This document shows positions 31,626-44,355 of a stretch of 64,000 nucleotides of DNA, piece by piece (position 1 is the stretch's first letter; every line of letters starts with the position of its first letter). The stretch spans positions 1,521,783 to 1,585,782 of the forward strand of contig JAHQRK010000019.1 of NCBI GenBank assembly GCA_019828595.1. The letters run 5' to 3'. Both the position numbers and the translations under genes were made by a program. Source of the stretch: Aphanomyces cochlioides (lineage: Eukaryota > Oomycota > Saprolegniomycetes > Saprolegniales > Verrucalvaceae). Under the pieces are notes generated by a model. The model had not been told where the DNA came from. It searched no databases and saw only the letters and a program-made list of their open reading frames with translations.

Positions 31626-34600
31626 ATGAGCACCGACGGCGCTGGGACTGCGCCAGAGACGAATCCAGCCAAGAATGAGCTGGAAAAACTCGACCAAATG
31701 CTCATCGAGGAAGAGGCCGAGCCTGCGATGACAAAGGACGAATACATTGATATTCTCAAAGAACGACTCAACCGTCGAACCATGCTCATTGACGTTGTCC
31801 GCAGCGCCTACTACCGCGATATTGTCGTCGTGAAGGAAGCTCTTCTAGCCAAAGAAGCTGGTGGTTCTGTCAGTGAACGAGTGAGCACACTGCCGTCCAC
31901 TGATCTCCGCGATCTTTTGCCCCTTTTCGCCCCATCAGAAACCTTCCTAAGAGTCCATCCGTGCGAAAAATGCGGAGGCGTCGTTGAGCTAGTCCACGGC
32001 GAGACCAAGGAGCTCAATGAAGCGAGGCAGCAGTGTAATCGCGCTCTCAAAGCCGAGCAACATATGAAAGGTAGGGCAAGTCAACAGAACGAGAGATTAT
32101 AGCGCGTGTAGGAATTGTGCATCGACTGAGAGACGAGCTCAAGGAAGCAACAGAGATATCCGAGGCACTGCACCAGCGAATACGTGCATTGGTGAAGGAG
32201 AATGCATTCACACTGGAGCAGCTACAAGTCGCCCGAAAAGCTGAGCGTGACCAGAAGAGCACACTGGGTGATCTAAAGTCCAAACTACAACACGCAACAG
32301 CCAATTCAAACAGCGTTGCGAAGCTCACACAGCAAGTAAGACTCTCACTTGGTGATAGACAAGTTGACTGAAGTGACGCAGCTCTCGGAGCTAAACATTG
32401 AGCTGGAAGCAGCGACCAAGCAAAAACTCATGGCGTTCGCAGCTCGAGAAGACCTTCAAGATGAAGTCTGTCCGTCTCAAACGAATGACGACTCATTGGA
32501 TTTTTAGTTTGACCAACTCCAAGCCGCTTACCACGTTGAGAAGAACGCGCATACTCGTCTGGACACTGAGCTGTCGACCATACAATCACATTACGAAGAA
32601 GGCAAGACGCAATGCGCCTCCTTGACAACGGAGCTCCATCTCCTGAGTGAGAAGCACAGGATTCAGCTCGAGATGGATGAAATTCTTCAGACGGCGCTCT
32701 CCAAAACAAAAGAAGAAATGGCGAGCCACGTTGCAAGGTAGAACAAGAAGACGCAAGGTTGTACCCTGAGCGTCGACAGATCCGACCAAATCAAGCGCCA
32801 GTTGGAAGATCAATTGGCCAGCGAAGAAATCGCTCGCGAAGAAGCTCAGGAAAAATACGTCGAGGAGAAGAAACGAAAGAAACACATGCAGCGAGAGATG
32901 GAAGCCGCACAGCGAGGGGCCGCGGAATACCAAGACCAATTCAATGGCTATCTTGTCAAGAGAGACATGGAGAACTCAGCAAATGAAGCTGCGAGCGATC
33001 TACTCCGAAAAGAGATTCAAGCACAGGTCCATCTCGTCTCCATCAATGTTGCCTTGAAAACTTTCAACACAGGCTCAACGGATAGAAGTGCTGGGCATGT
33101 GGGAAAACGAATGGCTCTCCCAGCTACGAGCGAGAGTTCTTGACAACGACATCGGAGAGGACGAAGAGGAAGACAGTCAGCCAAAGTTTGACGAGTTGGG
33201 ATACGAAAGCCCAGAGGAGAGCACTCAAACGGACGAGGAAGAGGAGGACAACGAGGATGTGGAGGAAACGATTCGACCAACTTCAGCTGCACCTGCGGTT
33301 AGACAAAGCCCGGTGCCCATTGTGACGACCCAGAGAGAGCTCCATGTACATGAACCCAAGCAAGCGGTAGAATGACTTCCAGCAGAAGACTTACATGGAG
33401 CTAGATTGAGGAGGCCAACCGCGACGTTCAAGCTTCCATGCCTCCAACTACACCAGTCTCTGCGAAGAAAGCTAAACGACCGAACACGAAGTCCTCGAGC
33501 AATTCCCAAGCCATGGCATTGTTCAAAGAACTCGAGGAAGCAAAGGAGAAAGCCAAGATACAACGCCAGAGACTCCACGATCTCGAGAAGATCTTGGCCT
33601 CGACAAAGTCTCAGGTGACGGAACTTACCATGTCAAACCAAGTGCTACAAGGCACTCTGCAAGACTTGGCATTGACCACGAGCCAAGCCAACCAAAGCGA
33701 GTCCCAAATTACAACCATGCTTCGTGAAGCTAGAGAGCAAGTGGACCGCCTCACCAAGGAACGCGACCGCAACGACCGCAAGACCAGTGCCTTTGAAAGC
33801 TTTTTCGCCCAAATTGGCTCGGAACTCTACTTTTTAGTCGAGGATCCAACGCTGGTCACGACTGTAAGTGTGCCGATTGTCATCCAAGAAGACGACTCGT
33901 CGGCGTCAAATCTCAAGTTTGCATTCTCGTCGTCATTGGCTTTATCCTGATGTGCATTTAGGAATGGCCTGACCAAGGAAATGCTGGTAAGTCAATCACT
34001 AAAGACGTCCAACTCACTTTATTACCCAGGCCAAGAAGCAAGCGATCCAAGAGCAGCATTATCTCGAGCAGATGCTTAATAACTACATCACAGCCTACTC
34101 TGAGCGCGTGGATATTGTATGGCGTTGGCAGTTGTAAGACACTGATGTCAAAGCGAGTAGTTCTGCGGAAACATCAAGCGAGCCCAAGGCACTCTACTCG
34201 AAACAACGCACGATCTCATGCTGAGCCAGCGCAAAGCTGAAAACCAATTCCGATTACTCGAAGAGAGCGCGATTGAAACCACATCTTTGAAGCATTCGCT
34301 TGAAAACGAGCGAGCAACGACGGCCAAACTCGATCGAGTCGTCAAAATCACCGTCTCGGAGCTCAATGAAGTGAATGAAAAGATGCGGGCGCAAAAGAAA
34401 ATGGTGCGGCAAGGGTTGTCCTCGCTGAATGTTATCCTATCTTCCAGGTCGAGGAAGTCGACGTCGAGCGCAACAAACTCCACGAAGAGAAGCGCAGAAT
34501 CGCCTTCATGATGATGGAGAAATCCAAGACGCTCGATCGCGAAATGGACTTGAATGAACAGCTGACGAAGAAAGTTCAAACCCTCCAGAGTGACCTCAGT

Positions 34601-35120
34601 CAAGTTGTTGACATGAAGGATCGTCTCGCTGCTGAGGTACTGCCTTCCTCTTGCTTGCAATACCCAAGTGTGGTCGTGCTAGTTGCAAACTTTGCACGAC
34701 GAAGCCGCCTATCGAAAGGCAACCAACCAAGAAGTGGGCATTCTAGTCAAGCCGCCCATGCAAGACGCTGAAATGCAATCGGACAAATGGAAACCTCAGG
34801 TGCAACCGCCTCCAGGGCGTATAAATCTCAAGCTGCTCTAGGGTCTCATCCTACGACAACGAAATAGTCCCATGATGACGCCACAGAGATATGAAGGACC
34901 TCCTCAAGTCATGGTGGCATGTCCAAGCTTGGACACGCTGCTCCGTGAAAAAGCGGCGTATTCTGGAGATGACAGACCAAGCACAGCAATGTCAAGCGTG
35001 CCAGCCAAGCCAGCATGGATAACGAAGAAAACTGAAGCGAGTCGAACGCACACTGCAGACCCGTCGTCCAACCAAGGGGGAAGTCGCAGACGACTGCCGG
35101 TCAATCTGCCCAGAGTGTAA
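31626..35120 (+). CDS. Large coiled-coil protein, multi-exon (approximate model)
   Basis: ATG 31626 (MSTDGAGTAPET) opens an exon of about 148 codons containing KDEYIDILKERLNRR and a CxxC pair in HPCEKCGGVVELVHGE. Coiled-coil exons follow to about 34770 (LRDELKEATEISEALHQRIR, QIKRQLEDQLASEEIAREEA, ALFKELEEAKEKAKIQRQRL, LREAREQVDRLTKERDRNDR, EEVDVERNKLHEEKRR), with a very acidic stretch near 33160-33260. The last exon (34872-35120) has MVACPSLDTLLREKAAYSG and ends NLPRV. Intron boundaries are visible at several joints. The domain style resembles centrosomal or flagellar coiled-coil proteins, but no specific family is recognised. Confidence 0.6.
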
Positions 35121-35133
35121 TATAAGATAACAG

Positions 35134-35947
35134 TTAGAACTCGACGGAACTGGTCGTATCACTGAGTCGTCGCGGCCTCTGCGTTGTGAATTCGTCGGCG
35201 TCCATGAGCTCGTTTTGAGTCGTGTTGTCCAAGATACGATTGAGCGATTGGTTTGGCGTTGAGGAATGATCTGGAACGATCGGCACTGGCTTGACTGGTG
35301 CATGCACAACGTAGGGATGACGAGGGGATCCTTCGTTACTGCTTTCGTCGTCACTGTCTTGTTGTCTTCGATGGCGAATATAGAGGACGACGAAGGCAAT
35401 AACAAGAACAACGCCAGCGCCAATTCCACCATACATCAACCAGGTCGTCGTTTTGCTTTTCGCTGGTTCCTCTCCAAGAGTCAACGAAGGAGCCGGCGTC
35501 AGTAGTTGGGAAATGGTTGTGCTTGGTTTTGAAGACGGACTTGCGGTGTTGTTGATTGACTTTGTAGATATTGGAGCCGTGGTTGGCTTTGACGTCGTCT
35601 GTGTCGAAGTTGTGGTCGTCGGAGTCATGGTTGGCGTTGAGGTTCTCGATGGCGATGGACGACGCGTTGGCGTCCAGTCAAAGCAATACTCTTCATCCAA
35701 TCCTGTGCAAATGCCAAAGAATGTTACCTCGCATCTCGGTCTCCTGTTCTTGTATCTCATGCAAGGAGGACAGTCCTCGAGAGCCCGGTCGCAATTTTCA
35801 CCATTGCCGAGGATACAAGTCTGCTCCGAGCACACATCCGAGTCATCCGAGCCTTGAGAGTCTACAGGACATGTGAGATGGTGAATCACCAAAGGAATAC
35901 GCACAGGTAGCAGATAAGAGGCTTAAGAAGACGGCCAGCTTGAGCAT
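35134..35947 (-). CDS. Secreted/type I membrane protein with Cys-rich head and Ser/Thr-rich stalk
   Basis: Two exons, 35947-35905 and 35861-35134, joined across a 43-bp GT-AG intron. The first exon encodes a signal peptide MLKLAVFLSLLSAT. Then follow a small Cys-rich domain (CSEQTCILGNGENCDRALED, CPPCMRY, CEVTFFGICTG), a long Thr/Ser/Pro-rich stalk likely to be O-glycosylated, one transmembrane helix (WLMYGGIGAGVVLVIAFVVL) and a basic-then-polar cytoplasmic tail. A surface protein by layout; ligand unknown. It converges with the coiled-coil gene, with only about 13 bp between the two stops. Confidence 0.8.
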
Positions 35948-37160
35948 GTTGACCCTCTGGACGAGCAGGACTTGAATGCTGTATTGTCCATCGTGGTCTG
36001 CTTCGATTGGTCTCTCAAATTTTCACTCTCAATCAACTTCTGATCCCAAAGCGAAATGCCAACGCGACGGGAGAACACCCGAAGAGAAAACAGACCGTCA
36101 TGGAAGACTGGGGAGCTGTACAATATCAAGTACTACGACATCCAAGTCTTTGGCGTGTTGAGCTATGGGCCGAGTACTTGCACAGAATAGACTATGAGGT
36201 CTCCTCAATCTCAAGCTTGGGGGTTTCGGGGGTTAAGTACACAAGGGGACATGGACGATGGCAACACGACCAAATTGCGCCGTATTGGGCTTTGTATCTC
36301 GAAGCTTCAGAAAGTGCCTGCCCTCAGCTAAGCCTCAAATGGCACTACGGTACTGTCGGTGCTCGAGACATTATTACTTGGATAACTAGCTTTGGTTGTT
36401 GTGCAAAGAAGCCCTCCCTCCTATACGAATTGAAGCCTTTCGTGCTCTTGATGAAGTTGGCATCATCTCTTGAAATCTCTGAGGCTGCAACCTGTTTGCA
36501 ATGCGCAATGGTGTTGTGCAATTCAGAGACCACATGACTCGCTGTGGATTTCCTCGTTGTTTGTGCCTCGGTTGGATGGAGTTGGAGATGGGAGCTCTTC
36601 TCATCGCTTCCTCTTGCAGCAATTTTTGATCAGACCAGGGCCTCTCACAGCGTGGTCGAGCTTGTGATTACTATAGCCATCATGCGTCAATCACACATCG
36701 CAAGTCACTTTTCTCGTCTGCGAGTTGAAAGATGAAGCTGTGGTACTGTCACAGGACCGCACCCGACGAGTTTACTGAACAGTTGAGCCGACTTTGTAGC
36801 CCAAGGGAAGAGATCGCAAGGCAGTCCACTCAGCTCAAGTAAAGCTGCTCGTTGCATGAGGTCTATCAGTGAAACCTGGAACTATCGCTCGCCTTTTCCT
36901 CCGGTATTGAAAAGCTTACAATCAATCGCATGAGACGCTTGTCGCGTGGAATGTTGTGGAATTCTTTCCCCCAGAGGATACACAGTTGTGGCTTGGGTGC
37001 CATTGGTTGTCACATAGTGAGTGATCTAGGTCCCATCGTCCTGCGACGAAGACGGAGGGGAGCTGAAGTGCCTTGACACAAGACATGAAGCGCAAGGAAT
37101 AAAATTACATGTCCGACTTCCACTACCTCTTTCACACATACAACACAGTCACGGGCTGTC
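35948..37160. other. Intergenic
   Basis: About 1.2 kb without a supported gene. Short open frames here show no recognisable motif. Confidence 0.4.
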
Positions 37161-38219
37161 TTAACTTTGCTCTCGGCCGTGCTTGATGCAGAAACCATTC
37201 TTCTGCACCCATTTTTCACACCCCTCGGCTTTGCATCGGACACCACCGCCATGACCACGGCAAAAGCCACGGCTCTGACTGCTCTTGGGGCAGCTCGGGT
37301 ACTTGCATCGAGCGCCACCGCCATGTGCCTTGCACAAACCGCGACTTTGAGACGTCTTATCGCAGTTTTCAAATGAGCAAGGGGTGCCACCGCCATGTGC
37401 TATACATTTCTTGTTGGCTTGGGCGCTCTTGCTGCAGCCAGGCTCCGTACACCGCTTGCCGCCGCCATGCGACCGACATAAACCTTTGGACCTTGCGACA
37501 TTTTTGCACGATTTTGTGCGACAGACGCGAGTCGAATTGCGGTTCAGCGGGTCGGCTTCTTCGTCGGGCTGATCCTCATCATCTGAAGATGAAGAGGGGT
37601 TGGTGAGGCTCATGCGTTGGAGCGCGGTAGGCGAAGGAGTCCAACTCGAAGCAGCGGTGCTTGGGCTGGATGAGTACCGAGGGAATAGGTTGGGTGCTTG
37701 ATTGTTCCAGCTGCGCGAGAGGGAGAACTCGGACAACGCGTTGTTCGCAGCAGGGTGGTGCTGCAAGATGTTGTGGTGAGGCGTCCAGCTTCGTGAGACT
37801 GGGATTTCATGTTTGATGTGGAAAGTCGTCGTTGGCACCCGATTAAACTGCGCGACTTCAGGCTCTCCTTCAAATGGCCGTCGAGCGGGCGGCATGTACT
37901 CTCCCAAACTCATCGATCTAAGCTTTGGCAACGCGACTGGCGCTGGTTCTGTTGTCGGCGTGTAGCTATGATGATGTTGTTGATGGGAGATTGATGGGAG
38001 AGGCAAGTTGAACGACGGAATCGGGATCGGCTGCGACGGCGTGTTGTTCTCCATGGGATGGTGCACGCTCTTGGTCGAGTCGATCGTAGCAAGCGACGGC
38101 AGTGGTCTTTTCGTGACGGGCTGTTCCCACATGCTCATCGATCGTCGCGAAGCGTGGTGCGAGTGGTACGCGTCCATCCTTGCTCTCTTAGTCTTGTCGG
38201 GAGGAGGCGAAAAACTCAA
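37161..38219 (-). CDS. WRKY19-like zinc-finger protein
   Basis: 352 residues, single exon. The N-terminal 210 residues are low-complexity (Pro/Ser/His/Gln-rich). The C-terminal part has about six tandem 24-25-residue units of the form C-x4-C-x6-GxCxxHGGG, for example CRTKSCKNVARSKGLCRSHG, CTEPGCSKSAQANKKCIAHG and CKYPSCPKSSQSRGFCRGHG, each likely binding one zinc ion. Oomycete proteins of this kind are commonly named after plant WRKY19 because that protein carries similar repeats; there is no WRKY domain here. Probably nuclear and possibly nucleic-acid binding. The final unit ends ... FCIKHGREQS. Confidence 0.85.
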   Translation of the reverse strand: MSFSPPPDKTKRARMDAYHSHHASRRSMSMWEQPVTKRPLPSLATIDSTKSVHHPMENNTPSQPIPIPSFNLPLPSISHQQHHHSYTPTTEPAPVALPKLRSMSLGEYMPPARRPFEGEPEVAQFNRVPTTTFHIKHEIPVSRSWTPHHNILQHHPAANNALSEFSLSRSWNNQAPNLFPRYSSSPSTAASSWTPSPTALQRMSLTNPSSSSDDEDQPDEEADPLNRNSTRVCRTKSCKNVARSKGLCRSHGGGKRCTEPGCSKSAQANKKCIAHGGGTPCSFENCDKTSQSRGLCKAHGGGARCKYPSCPKSSQSRGFCRGHGGGVRCKAEGCEKWVQKNGFCIKHGREQS

Positions 38220-39488
38220 TGGCGGATCTGTGGAAATGTGACTATTTTTTTATTATCTTGGCGTTTGTATACTTGTAATAAAATACCCGCTTGCTTATCT
38301 GATTAGCCTGTGACAAAAGCGGGTGCGCTCGTGACTGGCTCACTGGGACATTAAGCTTTTTGTATAGAACGATAGATGTGGCATGCGACATGGATTCTGT
38401 TTTTTGAGGCGCTTTTTTGGTTGAAAAGCGTCATGGAAACTTGAAACGGGTGAGACGCTCGTGGCGTTCTAGACTCTTGATGAGAATCAAGCGTGAAATA
38501 AAACGAAGCAAGGCATGGCGACCGTCGAGCAAACCTCTCTGCCAAAGAGGAAGATGAAACACAATGTTGAAGTTCTAAAGCAGGTGGCAGCGTGACGACG
38601 ACGACAAATTGCAAGATGTGACGGGGATTCACTTGAAAAATGTATATGATGTTGTCGAGTTGGATGAGGAAATTTGATCAGCCGACCCACGTCAAAGCGT
38701 TCATACAAAACGTTGCATGTTGGAGTGGATTTGCCATTTGGGAGCAGACTCGACCTGACATGGATTCAAAAGTCAATCGGACCAGTTTCTCCTTGGACAC
38801 AAGTGACATACACAAGAGGTAATTGTCGTCTTTACGACCGGAGCAAACTCGATGCGATTTCGAAGCTATTGATTGTCTCTGATTGTTATGCACATGCGCT
38901 GTGAAAACGGAGATTGTGCAGCCAGCTGCTGCCTGGGCACTGCACTCATCGACTAGCCTCCATTTGTGTTGTAAACCTACAGTATTCTGGGAATTATCTA
39001 ACCAGAATATAATGCCAAGATGAGTTTTCCTAGGGCTTTTGTCATCGAGGTACTGTACATTCTTCGTTCGAATGCAAGAGAAATGTTCCGAAAAATATTG
39101 TCTTTTTCGTCCAAATTTACAGTTTTGATCAAAATCGACGAAATTTGTGTGATAAATCTGGCAATAGTGAATTCAAGTATAATCGGAAGGTACATGAATT
39201 AATGTGTGTGTGTGTTGGTGTGTTTTGTGTGTGTTTAAACAAACTCTGGATGCTGATTGGCTGGTTCGATTTGGTGATTGATTCAAAGTTTGATCGATTT
39301 CAGCCAATGTTCGGAAATTTTGAGTCAATCAGACAATATCTGAAAAATGTGATAGAATTTAGTCCAAAATATGTATCATATCGTGGGTGACATCTTATGA
39401 AAAGCGACGTGGATCAAAATGGAAGTGCCGCGATGCAGCGAGGTTTGGAAAACCGATGCAAACCGATGCAAAACTTAGTTTAGAGGAA
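38220..39488. other. Intergenic, gene-poor
   Basis: No supported gene. Around 39200 there is a short GT-rich run, and at 39250 a TGATTGGCTGG motif of the CCAAT type. Confidence 0.35.
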
Positions 39489-39845
39489 TCATAGTATTGT
39501 CTTCAATGTGTCATCCTCAACATGGAGTTTGATGAGTCTTCTCTCATGGACGGAGAAAGCTCGGAGACAGCTGACTTTCTTGCAAATGTGACATAATGCG
39601 TGCGACACTCCCAAGTCTCTTGACATAACGTTAGGAGGGATCTTGCCATAAAATTCCTCATCATCAAAATGCACAACATCAAACATCTTTGCGCAAACTG
39701 ATTGTGCGCTACAGCTCAAAAGGAAGCGGCATGCCAGTTTCATAAAATGTGTTGAGACATTATACGATTTGTCCCTTATCGAGAATCGATCAAATGCGTT
39801 CAAAATGATACAACAGTGCTCCCTCAGTTTTTGCTCCTGCCCCAA
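39489..39845 (-). CDS. Hypothetical protein (weak)
   Basis: 118 codons ending LHVEDDTLKTIL, with a Cys/His cluster ALCHICKKVSCLRAFSVHERR. It matches no family I know. It could be a remnant of a longer gene; codon context is not strong enough to insist. Confidence 0.25.
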   Translation of the reverse strand: MGQEQKLREHCCIILNAFDRFSIRDKSYNVSTHFMKLACRFLLSCSAQSVCAKMFDVVHFDDEEFYGKIPPNVMSRDLGVSHALCHICKKVSCLRAFSVHERRLIKLHVEDDTLKTIL

Positions 39846-42800
39846 AATATAAATTCTAAAAGGTTATATTTGAAGATGAAACATGCATTTATAGAATTAC
39901 TTTGTGGTCCATTGAAACACATCAGTTCAAGAGCTCGTGCAACCTATGCCCAGGCGTAATTGTGGGAACGACCGCCTGAACGCTGTAGTAGAAATTAATG
40001 AAACAAATGCTGGAATCCCGAAATATGAGACGCTTTGAATAATTAATAAAGGGAAAAATGTAAAAAATGTAAAACGGTGTAATGTCGATTTGCTCGATTT
40101 TTGCCAATTTGGAGTGATTCCTCGAATTGATCCCAAGCTTTTGATTGGCTAATTTTATGAATATTTAAGCATTTTGATTGGTCAAAAATTTGAAAATCTG
40201 TATATTGACCAATGGGGTCGATTTGCGATCGGTTCTGCCCTGCGCGATTCTTCAAACCGATCCGGGAAATTCATATCAAATCGATAATATAATATACTAT
40301 TATTGTTGATTTGATACGAATTTCCAGACCCCGTTCAATCGAATAACGCCAGCGGATCGATTCAATAATCGACACCATTGGCTAATAAATATTTTGAGCG
40401 ATTTTGATTGGCTGAATAAAATTTGAGAGAAAGTACTGTGAAAGCACAGTTCTAATTTTCATTCATCCAATGTGTTGGCGCGATTGGAGATTGATACAAA
40501 AAAACCAATCCAAACTAGGAAATTTCTAGCGAATCCACAATAATCGTACTATTGATACATACACTCTAAAATGTGGTTGGGGTGAAAAGTATATCTATTT
40601 TTCCAAATGTATTTGGAATCTATACGCCAATCAGAATCGCAAGACAAGACGACAGCAAGACAAGGGACAGCAATCCAAAGGGGAGCGACAGAAGAGCTGC
40701 AACAATCGGCGGCAGTGTCACGTGAAATTAGTGACCAACGTAGGGAGTGGGGAAAGGCACGACAGGTGTAGGCGAAGGCGGCTTGGGGTGGAACCTCTTC
40801 GTCGTAAGCGCTAAAGAGAGAGGTTGGCGTAACTTAACACGGATGTATTAAGCACTTGGGCGTTAAAAAGAAGTCAGTTTGTCAGGCCAACTCGTGGAAT
40901 CTGGTCGGCTTAGGCCAGTCTGACATTAAGATAACTTATCCGGATACGATCACTGGTGACATCCTCCCAGACTTAGATTGCAAACTCTGGTTTGCCATGC
41001 CTCCTCAGTGGAAACAACCGCCTCTTTATCGCGCTTGTCCCTCATGATTGAGGGCATATCCAGAGGCTTGATTGCAGCATAGACCAGAGAGGTCGAAGCA
41101 CCTTTACTCAATGATCAAAACTTGAAACTATACCAATTTTCTTGGCTTCTGAAGTCAATTGAAACAACCTGTAGGGCGTTCCTCATCAAACGTATGGCCT
41201 GAGCGTGCTTGGCAGCTTTTAACCTGCATGGCCGCGGTTTCCAGTTTCAGGATTTTATAGGCTGAGTTTGATACCGCAAGCTGTCCTTGAAGTTTCAGAA
41301 AGCGAAGGCTACAATCACACTTCGCTTTAGGTTGACGTGGTGACGACCGAAACACGAGACTTGGTGGTTTAGAAATCTGCCGTGTATTCTGGTATGTCTA
41401 CGTCCAAATGAAAATGTTAACGAAATAGTCGTTGGTGCTTGGCGTAGGATGGTACACAAAGCAAAGAATATGTCAATGATTGCTTTCTGGTGGAGCCTAC
41501 TTGGCTACAAGAATTGTGGACATTCAATTGCGTGGTGCGGACTCTGTAAAAGACACAGGGGAACGCGCTCTACGAGCCGAGAAAATAGTTGTGACATGCA
41601 GCATCAACTGCTCCCATTGGTCATTGATTCTATGTTTAGCATTAAGAAGAACAGGTGAAAAATGTTTTAGCGCGCTGAAATTCAGGAGTTACAGTCTAAA
41701 TTTAGGGAATCACAGGAAGATTTGAAGGAAATGTAACTTGTTTCACAAACATCTGTCGAGACAGTGCGATTTTCACCACTCCATGCATGTCCCTGTGTGG
41801 GGAATCCCTATCAGTTGGGCAATTTCACCATGGAACTGTCAACACATGAAATCGTTCAGATGTTTAAGGAAGAGCTGAATTGAGTAAATATGTACAACTT
41901 TCATTGTAACACGCGCAGCCAGCAGAATCATCACTGCACATGTGCTCTTTCCGCTGTTGATGTGGGTGCTAAAGCGAATGGCCCCAATAATTACCTCGAT
42001 TGAATGACATAGGAATGATAGCTTTAACAATTTATTTTGTATTGTTGATGTATTGTCATTAAACCGAGGTAATTAAAATATTGCATTGAATTAAAGTAAG
42101 TTTTTTGTTTTCCCCTAAGGAGTTGCTATTTTCCATTCATTTTTCTTTCAACACAAAAGAGATCGGAAGTCCCCGTACCGGATATGTCATAGTTCCAACG
42201 TGCATGTTTCATGTGCGTCCACTCGGGCGATCGACGTCTTTCTTGGTTGACCGCCCGGGTGGACACACTGCTAGTTATAAAAGGGATCCGTCACTGCAAA
42301 GTGCCACAATATATATGAAGATTTTCTTCATCTTCTGCCACCTAGCATTCACATCCTATTGTCCTCCAAAGGTCATCCGCGAAACACGTCACTGACTTAC
42401 AAGATGTTAATAAAAATCATTTTTATCTTACTTATTGTATGGTTGTTTGGTGTGCCGAACACGACAAGAAAACTTTGGCATACTCGACGATATCGAAAAT
42501 TAATTTTTGAAATTTATTTATTGAAAATTGGCAAATATTGTTTTTTGTAGTTACACGAGGCTGTTATAAGTCATACCTTACGAAGAAAAAATATAAGATA
42601 ATAAAGGTATTAAATTTTGGAAGTCCAGGTAAAGAGCATTTACACATGTAAAAACTCTAAAATATAATCATATCAAAACTATTAATGAACACAAGAAAAA
42701 AACAAATACAGATTAGACTTTAGCAAGTCTGAAATCTGAAGAGTTTGCACACTTTTCACTTCGTTCGTTTTGACGAAGTTTAAAGTCTGAAATCGTGCAA

Positions 42801-44355
42801 GTTTACGTTTAGCAAGTCTGTAACTTGCACTAACGTACGATTGACTCTAGCCAATCGCATCTCATTTGTTCAAATGCATCAGCGCCACGGCCGACTCATC
42901 GTCCGCTCTCGTCTACCGCCGCGTCTGAAGCTTGCAGTCCTGCGGTTCAGACTCAACACCACCACATTGACCATTCCTTCCATCTCGTTTGACCTCGACT
43001 CCTTCTCGGACGCTTATTGCTTAGACAAGTTTTGTCGTCGCTGTTTTCGTCCTTGTTGGACCTTGCCCCCAACGACTGTAATGCCATTTCACGAATATAC
43101 TTATCGTCCGATTCGGCATTCGCTTATTCGTCTTTGGCTTTGGACGATTTCAAGCTATCAATTGCTTTTGTGATAGAGCTAATTTGCCCAAAACTCGATG
43201 GACAAACAATCCTAACCAGCTCATCATGCTGTCTCTAGCGGCAGAATGCAATCAGCCGAGACGACCATGAACGTGCGCGCAACCAGCAGAAATGACCCGT
43301 GCAGAACGTATATACACGCCATGGCCACTGAAAGAGTTATGATATTGAACAAGTGGTGCATGGTGTGAGTGTCAGAACTAGCATGCTAGTGCTGACGTGT
43401 GAGACGTCGCTATGTAGTCTACTCGCTGTGTGCTTTATGAGGTTGATGACCCGTTGATGGAGCTTGCACGCCAGCTGTGCGCCATGGTGGTTGAGCGGTG
43501 CGGAGAGCTATGCTTTGACATGCGTGCGGTCATCCGAGATATGCATTCGATCAGTTTGCAGTGTGTGGGGCTTGTGAGTTGAGGCCTGAAGCCCAACGAG
43601 TGTGCGGTGTGCGTGAATCTGAGCCAGTCCAGACCGGCAGACAGACGACTGGCGCAACTGATCTGCAGGCAGTAGAGTTGGTGCAGTTTTGGTGCAGGAA
43701 TCCTTGCAAAGCGCACTCATCGTTGGCAAGCCATGCATGAGTTGGTGCTCAAGAACTGGTCGCGGCTCCTGATCGAGCAACGAAGATCACACGACCAGAC
43801 TGTGTTCACCGGATTGTTTCGTTGCGGCTAGGGCTTCCTCAGTCGCGATTGACCCTCGCTTTCGCAGCACAGAATCTTTGCGACGACAAGACTTGTGAGC
43901 ACACGATCAACAAGGTAACTATTGGTTCGTTGCCTTATCTTGTTTGGTCTCAGTCGGAACAACGAAGAGGATAAGACGAGAAGAGCTAGGTTAAGAGTCA
44001 ACACGACTTTCGATTTTGCGGGGAGAACCTATAGTTCACTTGCAACCATCGGGTATCTTGTGAGACTGAACCTATAGTTCGTCAACAAGGATCTTTGTAA
44101 GTCCGTTGCGTGCCAAGACAGCGTTTTGGAGTCTGTGGGATCTGTCGAAAACCCGCACAAACCTTTTCACACCGCCCTGAATCAGTGCCGACAGCGCTCA
44201 GCACAGCTAGTGGGCAACCTAGAAGCCTCCCTCTCCTTAATTCCACCCTGGTCGAACTCCTTGCGACATTCGCCCCCCTCACATTCAGCAGCCGGCCTTT
44301 TAACCCGCCTGTGTCCGCGAATCTAGCTTTCTCCTTGGAAGCTGCGTACCATTGA
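39846..44355. other. Long gene-poor, AT-rich region
   Basis: No convincing gene in 4.5 kb. It holds repeated TTGATTGGCTAAT-like CCAAT motifs (40138, 40172, 40402), a fold-back at 40265-40325, a hairpin plus TATA-like box at 42213-42284, repeated ttagcaagtctg motifs at 42720-42830, and two copies of gaacctatagttc at 44024-44036 and 44067-44079. Confidence 0.5.
40265..40325. repeat. 18-bp inverted repeat (fold-back)
   Basis: GGAAATTCATATCAAATC at 40265-40282 pairs with GATTTGATACGAATTTCC at 40308-40325 with one mismatch, around an AT-only loop of 25 bp. Weaker inverted similarity continues outside (ACCGATCCG / CGGATCGAT). Confidence 0.8.

Noticed and set aside
35266..35876. Plus-strand open frames opposite the Ser/Thr-rich membrane protein
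   Set aside because: They are explained by codon bias of the Thr/Ser-rich stalk on the minus strand.
43435..44080. Possible LTR or retroelement end (repeated gaacctatagttc motifs)
   Set aside because: Only two short copies; no paired LTR, primer site or coding sequence was found in the window.
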